From Zea mays (lineage: Eukaryota > Streptophyta > Magnoliopsida > Poales > Poaceae): DNA of 64,000 nucleotides. The translations under genes and the position numbers were made by a program. Of the stretch, positions 23,783 to 33,293 are shown in pieces. Below the pieces are notes generated by a model. The model was not told the DNA's origin. It ran no database searches and saw nothing but the letters and a program-made list of their open reading frames with translations. The stretch covers positions 218,234,081 through 218,298,080 of the forward strand of contig NC_050100.1 in assembly GCF_902167145.1 (NCBI RefSeq). Direction: 5' to 3'. Every line of letters starts with the position of its first letter. Positions within the stretch are counted from its first letter, which is position 1.

Positions 23783-26161
23783 TTAGGCTTGGGTTTTAGG
23801 TACCCAACTCATGTTGGGTCCTACAAGGTTAGCACAAATCTTCTTAGGGACCCAAATGCAAGTTTTATCACCCTTGCATTTAGCCCCTAACTTCCTAGCA
23901 ATTACTTTTCTATCCTTTCTACAAATTGCAAAGGAAGCATTCAAAGCATGATATACTGTAGAAAATTCATTTACTACTTTCCTAGGAGCATGACTAACAT
24001 TCTTTCTAGGCACATGATGAATAGCATTTCTCCTAGACATATTTCTACCATGCATATAAGAAGAGCTAGAAGCAATCATGTGATGAGAATCAAAAGCATT
24101 ATAACCCCTATAAGCACTTCTAGATTGTCTTCTATCATGATATAAAAAAGCATGGTTCTTTTTAGTGCTAGTAGCCATAGGGGCCTTCCCTTTCTCCTTT
24201 GCGGGAATGGGAGCCTTATGGCTTGTTAAGTTCTTGGCTTCCCTTTTGAAGCCAAGTCCATCCTTAATGGAGGGGTGTCTACCAACAGTGTAGGCATCCC
24301 TAGCAAATTTCAGTTTATCGAAATCACTCTTGCTAGTCTTAAGTTGTGCATTAAGACTAGCTAATTCATCATTTAATTTTGAAATAGAAACTAAGTGTTC
24401 ACTACAAGCATTAATATCAAAATCTTTACACCTAGAACAAATTGCGACATGTTCTACACAAGGATTGGATTTATTTGCTACTTCTAATTTAGCATTTAAA
24501 TCATTGTTGACACCTTTTAAAGTAGAGATGGTTTCATGACAAGTAGATAGTTCAAAAGAAAGCATTTCATTTCTTTTAACTTCTAAAGCATAGGATTTTT
24601 GAGCTTCTATAAATTTATCATGTTCTTCATACAATAAATCCTCTTGTTTCTCTAAAAGCATGTTCTTCTCATTTAGAGCATCAATCAATTCATTAATTTT
24701 GTCTACCTTGGTTCTATCTAGACCCTTAAACAAACATGAGTAATCTACTTCATCTTCATCACTCGATTCGTCCTCACTTGAAGAAGCATAGGTAGAGTTC
24801 CGAGTACATACCTTCTTCTCCCTTGCCATAAGGCATGTGTGACGCTCGTTGGGGAAGAGGGTTGATTTGTTGAAGGCGGTGGCGACGAGTCCTTCATTGT
24901 CGGAGTCGGAAGAGGAGCAATCCGAGTCCCATTCCTTGCCTAGATGCGCCTCGCCCTTTGCCTTCTTGTAGTGCTTCTTCTTTTCCCTCTTGTTCCCTTG
25001 GTCCTGATCACTATCATTGTCGGGACAGTTAGCAATAAAATGACCAAGCTTACCGCATTTGAAGCATGAGCGCTTCCCCTTGGCTTTGGTCTTGCTTTGC
25101 TGTCCCTTGCGACCTTTAAGCGCCGTCTTGAAGCGCTTTATGATGAGGGCCATCTCCTCATTATTTAGCCCGGCCGCCTCAACTTGCGCCACCTTGCTCG
25201 GTAGCGCCTCCTTACTCCTTGTTGCCTTGAGAGCAACGGGTTGAGGCTCATGAATAGGACCGTTCAACGCGTCGTCCACATATCTTGCCTCCTTGATCAT
25301 CATCCGCCCGCTTACGAACTTCCCAAGAATTTCTTCGGGCGACATCTTGGTGTACCTAGGATTTTCACGAATGTTGTTCACCAAATGAGGATCAAGAATG
25401 GTAAAAGACCTTAGCATTAGGCGGACGACGTCGTGATCCGTCCATCGCGTGCTCCCGTAGCTCCTTATCTTGTTGACAAGGGTCTTGAGCCGATTGTATG
25501 TTTGGGTTGGCTCCTCCCCCCTTATCATAGCAAATCTCCCAAGTTCGCCCTCCACCAACTCCATCTTGGTGAGCATGGTGACGTCGTTGCCCTCGTGAGA
25601 GATCTTGAGGGTGTCCCATATTTGCTTGGCATTGTCCAAGCCGCTCACCTTATTGTACTCTTCCCTACACAAAGATGCTAAGAGGACAGTAGTAGCTTGT
25701 GCATTTCTATGAATTTGTTCATTTATAATCACAGGACTATCCGAGCTATCAAATTTCATTCCACTCTCTACAATCTCCCATATGCTTGGATGGAGAGAGA
25801 ATAGGTGACTACGCATTTTGTGGCTCCAAAATCCGTAGTCTTCTCCATCAAAGTGTGGGGGCTTGCCGAGTGGAATAGAAAGCAAATGCGAATTCGAACT
25901 TTGAGGAATACGAGAAAAATCAAATGAAAAGTTCGAGTTAACCGTCTTTTGTTTGTAGTCGTTGTCCTCATCCTTTTGGGAAGAAGTAGACTCATCGCTG
26001 TCGTAGTAGACGATCTCCTTGATGCGTCTTGTCTTCTTCTTCTTCCCATCTTTGCGTCTGTGGCCCGAGCTTGAGTCATTGGACTTGTCATCCCTTGGCT
26101 CGTTGACGAAGGACTCCCTCTCCTTGTCGTTGATCACAATTCCCTTCCCCTTAGGATCCAT
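23783..26161 (-). CDS. Element B gag
   Basis: 792 aa, ATG at 26161, 36 bp inside the primer site. It begins with a charged Lys/Asp/Ser-rich stretch (about 1-75), then the gag capsid-like domain (KPPHFDGEDYGFWSHKM, DTLKISHEGNDV, VRLMLRSF). One CCHC knuckle CFKCGKLGHFIANC follows near residue 370, then acidic Ser/Asp runs and a long coiled-coil C-terminal part. The length over 700 aa and extended C-terminal region are usual for Sirevirus gag. The frame is uninterrupted. Confidence 0.9.
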   Translation of the reverse strand: MDPKGKGIVINDKERESFVNEPRDDKSNDSSSGHRRKDGKKKKTRRIKEIVYYDSDESTSSQKDEDNDYKQKTVNSNFSFDFSRIPQSSNSHLLSIPLGKPPHFDGEDYGFWSHKMRSHLFSLHPSIWEIVESGMKFDSSDSPVIINEQIHRNAQATTVLLASLCREEYNKVSGLDNAKQIWDTLKISHEGNDVTMLTKMELVEGELGRFAMIRGEEPTQTYNRLKTLVNKIRSYGSTRWTDHDVVRLMLRSFTILDPHLVNNIRENPRYTKMSPEEILGKFVSGRMMIKEARYVDDALNGPIHEPQPVALKATRSKEALPSKVAQVEAAGLNNEEMALIIKRFKTALKGRKGQQSKTKAKGKRSCFKCGKLGHFIANCPDNDSDQDQGNKREKKKHYKKAKGEAHLGKEWDSDCSSSDSDNEGLVATAFNKSTLFPNERHTCLMAREKKVCTRNSTYASSSEDESSDEDEVDYSCLFKGLDRTKVDKINELIDALNEKNMLLEKQEDLLYEEHDKFIEAQKSYALEVKRNEMLSFELSTCHETISTLKGVNNDLNAKLEVANKSNPCVEHVAICSRCKDFDINACSEHLVSISKLNDELASLNAQLKTSKSDFDKLKFARDAYTVGRHPSIKDGLGFKREAKNLTSHKAPIPAKEKGKAPMATSTKKNHAFLYHDRRQSRSAYRGYNAFDSHHMIASSSSYMHGRNMSRRNAIHHVPRKNVSHAPRKVVNEFSTVYHALNASFAICRKDRKVIARKLGAKCKGDKTCIWVPKKICANLVGPNMSWVPKTQA

Positions 26162-26197
26162 CTCTTCGGGCGGCTAGTCCCTTTCTTGAAGAGAACG

Positions 26198-26209
26198 GCT
26201 CTGATACCA
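26198..26209 (-). promoter_or_regulatory. Primer binding site of element B
   Basis: Reverse complement reads TGGTATCAGAGC, the initiator Met-tRNA complement, next to the 5' LTR. Confidence 0.85.
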
Positions 26210-26211
26210 AT

Positions 26212-27483
26212 TGAGAGCACCTAGAGGGGGGGTGAATAGGTGATCCTGTAAAACTTAAACTTATAGCCACAAAAACTTGGTTAATTGTTAGCACAGTTGA
26301 TGCCAAGTGGCTAGAGTGAAGATTTTGCACACAACGATAATCACAAGAAGTTCAACACAGAGAAGACACAGTGATTTATCCCGTGGTTCGGCCAAGTACA
26401 AAAACTTGCCTACTCCACGTTGTGGCGTCCCAACGGACGAGAGTTGCACTCAACTCCTCTCAAGTGATCCAATGATCAACTTGAATACCACAGTGTTATG
26501 CTTTTCTTCTCAATATCCCGTTTGCGAGGAATCTCCACAACTTTGGAGCCTCTCGCCCTTACACTTGAGATTCACAAAGAAATACGGAGTAAGGAGGGAA
26601 CTAGCAACGCACACAAGACTCAAAATCAGAGCAACAACACGCACACAAGTCGCAACAAGAGCTCGCAACACAACTCAATGAGTTCACAACTCAACAAGAG
26701 CTCTAGATGCTATCACAATGAACCAAATGCGTGGAATCGATGTCTTGGTGCTTAGGAATGTTGTAGGAATGCTTGATGTTCTCCTCCATGCGCCTAGGGG
26801 TCCCTTTTATAGCCCCAAGGCAGCTAGGAGCCGTTGAGAACAAATCTGGAAGGCCATCCCTGCCTTCTGTCGTCGGGTGCACCGGACAGTCCGGTGCACA
26901 CCGGACACTGTCCGGTGCCCGATTTCTTTCCATAAACGGCGCAGCCGACCGTTGCTGACCGTTTCAGATCTGGGAGCCGTTGGCGCACCGGACAGTCCGG
27001 TGCACACCGGACAGTCCGGTGCACACCGGACAGTCCGGTGCCCCCTTCCGACCGTTGGCTCGGCCACGTGTCTCGCGCAGATCGCGCGGCCGACCGTTGG
27101 CCCGGCCGACTGTTGGCTCACCGGACAGTCCGGTGCACACCGGACAGTCCGGTGAATTTTAGCCGTACGCCGTCGGCAAAATTCCCGAGAGCGACGTCTT
27201 CGGGTTGAGGCAGCCTGGCGCACCGGACACTGTCCGGTGCCCCAGACCGAAACAGCCTGTTGGCTGTACACAGCCAACATTCTCCTTTTCTCCTTTTCTC
27301 TGTTTCTAACACTTAGACAAATATATTAGTACACAAAACCAATGTACTAAGTCTTAGAAACATACCTTTACTTGTGATTTGCAACTTGTCCATCCATGGG
27401 CATAGATTCACATTTAAGCACTTTGTGTTGGCACTCAATCACCAAAATACTTAGAAATGGCCCAAGGGCACATTTCCCTTTCA
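26212..27483 (-). repeat. 5' LTR of element B
   Basis: 1272 bp. Carries one extra 19-bp palindrome unit near 27010 and lacks the 20-bp unit present near 10625 of the partner, so total length is equal. One of the five substitutions (A/C) lies next to the TATA motif (near 26812). Palindrome array about 26880-27241, again eight units. Confidence 0.92.
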
Positions 27484-27488
27484 GAATG

Positions 27489-27990
27489 AGAGTGAATGAG
27501 AGGCTTGTATGTTATGAATGGAGGAGGTTGGAGTTGTATTTATAACCTCCAACCATTTCCTAGCCATTGCTCCTTTTTTATCGACCGCGGACGGTCCGCG
27601 CCCCTGATCCGGACGGTCTGCTCCCGGCTGAATCGCAACGGTCAGCAGTAACGACTATAGTGCATTTAATGCGTCGTCAGATGTTAGATAAAGCAGTCGC
27701 GAACGGTCCTACCGTGCACCCCGAACGGTTCGCGTGGACGCTAAAAATGAATTTTACCGAACCCGTCACCTTCGGGTTTTTTGGTTTTACAACGATCGGA
27801 CGGTCCGCGCATAGGTGTTTTTTCCAAAAAAAACTTCTCCTGTTCGAAATAATCTACGGTATTTCGATCAGTCGACTTAGAATAGTTGTAGATAAACTTA
27901 TGCACCTGAGAAATGATGAACGAGGCAAACTGGTTAGTCCACGTGATTTGTGATGTACGTCAAACACAAAAAACGATTATAGGAAGTGTG
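27489..27990 (-). mobile_element. Relic LTR D, right part
   Basis: Continuation of the LTR cut by element B (the second GAATG is at 27484-27488). It contains a TATA-like motif (tatttataa, 27537-27545), diverged palindromes (CGGACGGTCCG near 27592, 27610 and 27799) and, to about 27990, a stretch matching the 5' portion of the Sirevirus LTRs ('gcacctg...gcaaactggttagtcc'). The end is diverged, so the boundary is approximate. Confidence 0.6.
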
Positions 27991-28821
27991 TGTATATATA
28001 TACACACTCGTAATTGATATTTAAATATTTGATATGATATTTACTAAACTTTAGTCAGAGAAAATAAACGTCACTTAAGGGCTAGTTTGGGAACTTTATT
28101 TTTTCAACGAATTTCTATTTTCTCAAGAGAAAATAAATTAATTTCTCTTAGAAAAACGATGTTCCCAAACTAATTCTAAATTTTATCAAGGGAAACCAAA
28201 TTACCCCCTACATCTCTCATCGATATGCATGATTAGGCTTGTTTGGGAGTAAAAAGAAACCAAATTACCCCCGCGGTATGCATTATTAATAGCCTTGTTT
28301 GGGAGCAAAGAGAATGGAAGAAAATAAGGTGTTAGAATCAATTATTATTTAAAATTAAGTAGCGAGAGATTCTAGATTTCTAGTTACCTCGATCCTCTTC
28401 GTTCGGCTTGCTTCCAAACGAACCTTCTCGGTAAAGGCGGAGGTGGGTGCATTGCACGTGCAAACGTTCATCGCCCGTGGTCAAAGGTAACGGAGGCGAA
28501 CGAACGAGGACACATGTAGGTCAGAGGTCGGTGTAAAAGTCGTATGAAAGCGATGGTGACTAACGAGTTACAGAAACAGTGATTTACAGTACAGTCGGCT
28601 GGTGGCACCATTGCTTCCTAAACTCACTTTACGTACGTCTGCATGCCAAGCAATCTTGTGAAGCTAATAAGTGTTCTCTTTTCAGATGGAGATCGTATGG
28701 AATCCCTTCCCTAAAAGGCAATCAATGGACTCTAATAATCATGAAATAGAGTAGGATAGAATAAAAGCATTAAACAAGAGAAGATACGGAGATGGATGCA
28801 TGGGCGAAGGTGCAGGCAGGA
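27991..28821. other. Intergenic with MITE debris, 3' of the ERF gene
   Basis: The stretch near 28081-28180 starts GGGCTAGTTTGGGAAC and continues to TTCCCAAACTAATTCT in inverted orientation, a decayed MITE of about 100 bp. Similar 'CTTGTTTGGGAG' ends recur near 28229 and 28291. Otherwise AT-rich, no gene seen. The 3' part holds the 3' UTR of the minus-strand ERF gene. Confidence 0.5.
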
Positions 28822-29532
28822 TCATCGCATAGACCAGAAGCTGCGTTCCTCCTCCATCATCATGATCTCGTTCAAGCCCTCCCAGATATTCTGTTGCGTG
28901 GTCGGCGCCAGCGCCACGTGCACCGGCGACGCGGCGTTGGATCCGCAGTTCTCGCGGAGGCTCCGATCGGGCAATGGACGGTGGTGCGGAGGCTGCACTG
29001 CCGCCGGCGCCGCGGCGGCAGCGCGCGCCGGGAAGTTGAGCTTGGCTCGCTGGCCCCGGAGCTCGACCGCGGCGACGTCGTAGGCGCGCGCGGCGTCCTC
29101 GGCGGTGTCGAACGTGCCGAGCCACTTGCGCGCGGCGCGGCGCGGGTCGCGGATCTCCGCCGCCCACTTGCCCCACGGCCGCCGCCGCACGCCCCTGTAC
29201 TGGATCACCTTCCTCCCCCTCCCTCTCCGCTTGCTCGCGCCTAGGCCTAGGCCTAGGCCGCCGCCGTTGGCGCGGGTCCCGGAGCACCCTGCGTCGTCGC
29301 TGTCGCTGCTGGACCCGGCGACGAGCTCGCAGCAGCCGGCCGCCGCGCACCCGTCCGCGCCGCACCTGGCGCACGCCACGGGGGCCGCGGGAGCCTCTAC
29401 GGCCGCCGCTTCCGGGAGCAACGCGGCGGTGTCCCCGGACACGACGGAGATGAGCGCGCGGAGGAAGAGGGAGTTCTCCTGCTCGGTGTTCGGGAGCTGG
29501 AACCCGCCGCGCTCCAGCCTCGGCGCCGCCAT
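28822..29532 (-). CDS. AP2/ERF transcription factor, ERF group X-like
   Basis: Single-exon gene, 236 aa, with the start in a strong plant context (CCACCATGGCG). One AP2/ERF domain covers about residues 111-168: [19 protein letters not shown], then [16 protein letters not shown] and [11 protein letters not shown]. Ala and Asp at the two diagnostic positions mark it as ERF rather than DREB, so GCC-box DNA is the likely target. The N-terminus carries [17 protein letters not shown], resembling a motif of ERF109/ABR1-type factors. Residues 54-67 form a Cys pattern C-x2-C-x4-C-x4-C, similar to one reported for group X ERFs. A basic KRRGRGRK before the domain is a plausible nuclear signal. Acidic and Ser-rich runs may activate. 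GC content is very high, as usual for grass ERF genes. Confidence 0.9.
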   Translation of the reverse strand: MAAPRLERGGFQLPNTEQENSLFLRALISVVSGDTAALLPEAAAVEAPAAPVACARCGADGCAAAGCCELVAGSSSDSDDAGCSGTRANGGGLGLGLGASKRRGRGRKVIQYRGVRRRPWGKWAAEIRDPRRAARKWLGTFDTAEDAARAYDVAAVELRGQRAKLNFPARAAAAAPAAVQPPHHRPLPDRSLRENCGSNAASPVHVALAPTTQQNIWEGLNEIMMMEEERSFWSMR

Positions 29533-29897
29533 GGTGGGGTGGTGGCTGTGCGAGTGCGACGTCGTCAGGTCGGTCGGTGTCGCGAGAGAGAGTGGCGGAA
29601 AGGTTGGTTCCGAGGTCGCAGGTCGCAGCGATGGACGATGATGTCTCAGGGTGTCGCGCCGTGGGAAGTTTATACCATGGGATGGGACAGGTCACAGGCG
29701 GACAGCATGGCCACCGGCCGGCACACGCGCGTCACGCGGAGTCCAAGCGGTGCGGGGTTTTGGCGCACGTTCCCATCGCAAGTGCGAACGCATGCAGAAT
29801 TGCAGATACTGATAGTGTAAGATATGAATGGATGGATGATCAGATCAGAGTAGAGTAGAGTAGAAGTGGCTGGCGATCGAGGATGCAAGCGGCTTCG

Positions 29898-29908
29898 ATT
29901 ATATATAG
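29898..29908 (-). promoter_or_regulatory. TATA box of the ERF gene
   Basis: The reverse complement contains CTATATATAATC, about 370 bp upstream of the start codon. This implies a 5' leader of roughly 330-340 nt. Confidence 0.5.
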
Positions 29909-30850
29909 TGCTATTCTAATCCGTGCAGGTTCATATTATAGTGTCCGGTTTACCATTCTTATCTTATAATTAGTGCGCGTATCATGAGCTCAACACACGT
30001 TTATTTCGTGCTGGACCAATAAATATACATACCTTCTTTTTTCAGGAGAAGTACCATAGTCGAGAATTAACCGACTTGGGTTGGCCGTAGCGACCTAGAC
30101 ACTGAAACTAGTAGCCCATGTAGATCGAGGAACGGAACTGAAAGACTCTGACGACCAGTCCTTCAACTCCACATTAGACAAGTCAGACTTCAGACCTCGC
30201 GGTGGCAAGCCACGAGAGTAGGAGACCGCAAGTGCTAGATCCAGATAATATCGGTCCCAACTACCAGGTAAAAATTCATTAAAGATAATATCTTTAAGGT
30301 GTAGTACTTCACTGACTTAAATTTTATGGAGTTGATGATTTTGTCGTGTACTTTACTCAACTCAAAAAAAAAAACCTTAGATAGATCTGAAGCTGTTGTT
30401 TTGTGACGATTTTACCGTCTCTAGTGAAACAACTCTGCAGTAAATTCTACTAGTACCTCTTTCGTTAGAGAAACTATACCAAACGAGCCCGGGCCGGTGA
30501 TGCGTTTCGCGCGCGTCCTCCTCGTCGTGGAAGTCGACGAGCGGGAGAGGTCTTCGGATCGGCGCGGCGCGGTGGTGTTCTTGTCAGCTCTGAGGTCGGC
30601 TAGCTAGTGGTCCTCACTTACTTGTCGACATCACAAGATGTCAACTTGCCATGGCGAGTTGGCGACGGGGGTCATCCAATCAAAATCTCCCAAAAGAGTC
30701 CTGTCCTCATGAGCTGAAGCGTACGGTACAACGCGCTCAGACGATTGTGTATTTGAGGTTACTACGGCTTAGAGTTTCACTGTTTGGTGAACGTTCACCC
30801 GGTTCAAATGGAGAGCCAATCATCCGACACCTTCCGTGACTTTTTTATTT
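29909..30850. other. Intergenic, upstream of ERF
   Basis: No gene recognised; short ORFs lack domains. Confidence 0.5.
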
Positions 30851-30852
30851 CT

Positions 30853-31069
30853 AGGCTAGTTTGTAAACACCGTTTTCCTAAGGGCTAGTTTCGAAACTCA
30901 AATCCCCTTCGAGATTGAAGAAGATTGGACAGGAAATTAGTTCATTTCCATTCCAATCCTCTCTAATTCCGAAGGGGATTTGAGGTTCCCAAATTAGCCC
31001 TAAGTGATTCTAATTTTCCCAAGGAAAATTAATGAAAATCCCATAAAAAAGGGTTTCCAAACTAGCCCT
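30853..31069. mobile_element. Outer MITE (host of a nested MITE)
   Basis: The left end GGCTAGTTTGTAAACACC is matched in inverted orientation by the right end (GGGTTTCCAAACTAGCCC). The right side is followed by TTA; the left flank is CTA, possibly a mutated copy of the same duplication. The interior is interrupted by a second, similar MITE. Confidence 0.6.
30882..31000. mobile_element. Inner Tourist-like MITE, 119 bp, TSD TAA
   Basis: The TIRs start GGGCTAGTTTCGAAACTCAA and, at the other end in reverse complement, GGGCTAATTTGGGAACCTCA. The similarity runs through AATCCCCTTCG on both sides. TAA is duplicated at 30879-30881 and 31001-31003, which fits PIF/Harbinger. It lies inside the larger MITE. 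Confidence 0.8.
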
Positions 31070-31291
31070 TAAGGGGAAAAAATAATCTTCACAAGTTCTT
31101 CTTTCGGCTGTCCTGACACGCGTGCTTCTCTTTCTTTTTCCGCGTCCCTGGGGGCACGCATGTATCTCGAATACAGGTTGTCGCTATATATATCCCGTAT
31201 TTGGAGTAATAATAAGCTAAGGAAAATGCAGGTCAAATCCGCTAAAACTCGTCGTGCCGGACCGGACGGACGGATCAGGCACAGATTTGGC

Positions 31292-32942
31292 TCAGTTTTT
31301 CTCCCAGACGGCATAGCCATCTCCGTGCGCCACGACCTGGAAGCCTTCTGGGATGAGGTGCCCGCAGTCGTATCTTGATCCAATCTTCACGATGACCTTG
31401 CCGTCGATCTCAGCGAGGTAGAGGTCGGCGTCGGCCTCGATGATGCGCAGCTCACTGTCCGCCTGGATCCCGTGGCGGTCCCTGATGGACACCAGGTGCG
31501 CGATCTCGTTCTTGAGGCCCCAGTCGAAGAAGTGATCGTAGAACTGGGGAAATACAACCACGAATCATCCTTCAGTTCATCACGAATTCACGATCATGCG
31601 CGGCAATCTACAGCTTTTCAGCAGTCAGAGAACTCACGATGGATGGGTTCCCGGGGTGCGTGAGGATGTAGGCGTAGCCCTGCATGACCTTGTCGGCGGG
31701 GAACGGCCACATGTGCTGCGTGGAGCCAGTGTCGTGGTTGTCGACGAAGGTGACGGCCTTGGCCGGCCACCACCCGATCAAACCGGGTGCCTTGCCGTCA
31801 GCGCCGCGCAGCCGCCACAGCTCGCCGTCGACGGCCACGTTGAGGATGCCCTTGGTGGTGAAGTCGAACGTGGTGGCCGGGCTGGCCTTGCCGCCGACGC
31901 GGTCCAGCCAGCTCACCAGCTCCTGCCGGTGCGCGTTCTGGTCGTAGAAGGGCTTGCCGTCGCCGCCGTAGGCCAGCGAGGTCCATATCTCGGCGACGGC
32001 GAAGCAGGGCTGGGTGCCGTCGATGTAGACCTTGGCGACGTCGGCGGAGTAGCCCTTGGCGAAGTCGAGGCGCCACGCGTCGAAGCCGACGTCCGTCTTG
32101 AGCCAGTTGAGCCAGCCGGTGAGCTCCTGCTGGACGCGCGGGTTCAGGTGGTCGATGTCCGGCGCGCCGCCGAAGTCGGCGCCGGTGTCGGGGTTCCCCG
32201 TGCCGTCGGAGTACGCCCTGTCGTCGCTGCAGATCATGTGGGGGCCCCAGTCGAGGCGGGAGTCCGGCGTGCCGCCCTCGAAGATGCAGTAGATGCCGCG
32301 GCCGTCCTGGTGCTCCGCCGTGCGGTGGTTGATGACGATGTCGGCGATGACCTTCACGCCCTTGCTGTGGAACGCCTCGATCAGGGACTTGAGCTGCGCC
32401 TCGTTGCCGTACTTGGACGCGTCAAGGTCGTACAGGCGCCCCGGCAGGTAGCCTGTGCAGTGCACGCAACCACACCAAGGAGACGTGAAGTAGCCCCACA
32501 GGTTAGCCAGTGACACACACGCAAGATAATGAAGCATCAAGCACGCAGACGCAGTGGTGTGGTCTGGTGGGAGTTACAGTGTAGACGTGTAGTACTAGTA
32601 GAGGAGAAATTAAAGCAAACACCTTGCTCGGCGAGAGAGTGTGACGCCGGAGGGAGCCAGACGTGCGTGATGCCGGCCTCGGCGATGTCGTCCACCTTGC
32701 CCATCAGGAAGTTGTACCATCCCCCGTTCTGCTTCCACGACTCCCAGTTGAAGCCCTGGTGCGTGCATGTGGAAGGTGGCACCAACCAAAGCTCAGTGGA
32801 AACCATATACGTAGTACTAGTTTGTGAGGACTGACGATGATTGACACAAGCTTACCTGGAACAGGATCTGCCCGGCTGCCAAATTGGACGACAGCCCGAG
32901 AAGGACGAGGAACAGAGCCAGATGCAAGCCCCTGTTCGCCAT
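31292..32942 (-). CDS. Secreted alpha-amylase (GH13), four exons
   Basis: Exons 32942-32856, 32755-32623, 32452-31638, 31543-31292; 428 aa; all introns GT-AG with matching phases. It hydrolyses internal alpha-1,4 bonds of starch, typically secreted from aleurone and scutellum. Residues 1-24 are a hydrophobic signal peptide ending LAAG, with the mature start at QILFQG. Exon 3 carries the TIM-barrel regions: [20 protein letters not shown] with nucleophile Asp203, AVAEIW with acid/base Glu228, and FVDNHD with the third acid, Asp314. The last exon encodes the small C-terminal beta domain. Length is near that of barley AMY1/AMY2. Intron sizes are 100, 170 and 94 nt. No damage seen. The neighbouring 534-bp array begins in its upstream region. 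Confidence 0.95.
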
Positions 32943-33033
32943 GTTCTTAAGCTCCTGGCGCTTTCTGCTGCTGTGCCTATGAACTGGAGGAGAATCGATG
33001 GCTGGATGAAACTGGCCGGTGCAACCGGCCGGG

Positions 33034-33042
33034 TATTTATAG
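33034..33042 (-). promoter_or_regulatory. TATA box of the alpha-amylase gene
   Basis: The reverse complement reads CTATAAATA, 92 bp upstream of the start codon, a normal distance for cereal amylase genes. Confidence 0.75.
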
Positions 33043-33199
33043 TCGAGCATGCACGCCGGATGTGCTTGGCCTCGAGGCGTTGCTTTCGCACAGTGCATTA
33101 ATAACCGGCCGGCCGGCCGCCGCCGCCGGAGCTTGTCATCGGCCGGTGAGCCCATAGGCGATTTAACGACCAATGACGGGGCCCTCGAAAGGCAGCCCC

Positions 33200-33220
33200 G
33201 GTCAAGACGTTTCTCTGTTA
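33200..33220 (-). promoter_or_regulatory. Candidate gibberellin-response and W-box sites of the amylase promoter
   Basis: The reverse complement contains TAACAGA (33214-33220), a form of the gibberellin-response element bound by GAMYB, and TTGACC (33200-33205), a W-box core. Both lie 160-185 bp upstream of the TATA box, as in cereal amylase promoters. I do not find a clear TATCCAC box. Inference from motif matches only. Confidence 0.45.
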
Positions 33221-33293
33221 CCCTGATGCTGATCGATAACGTGCGTGAGCAGTCTCGAAGCAAAACCACGTACGCGGCGGAGCTGCGTCCGCG

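Larger units (their letters stand above)
9617..27483 (-). mobile_element. LTR retrotransposon B: autonomous Copia, Sirevirus lineage, interrupted by element A
   Basis: Full element on the minus strand with two 1272-bp LTRs (9617-10888 and 26212-27483), flanked by the 5-bp duplication GAATG (9612-9616, 27484-27488). LTRs begin TG and end CA. A tRNA-iMet type primer site adjoins the 5' LTR and a purine-rich tract adjoins the 3' LTR. The order protease, integrase, RT, RNase H is Copia. The palindromic CACCGGAC motifs in the LTR and repeated purine tracts before the 3' LTR are Sirevirus traits (the group of Opie, Ji and Giepum in maize). Without element A it is about 9 kb long. By eye I count five LTR-LTR substitutions plus repeat-number changes. 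The family name is left open. Confidence 0.92.
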
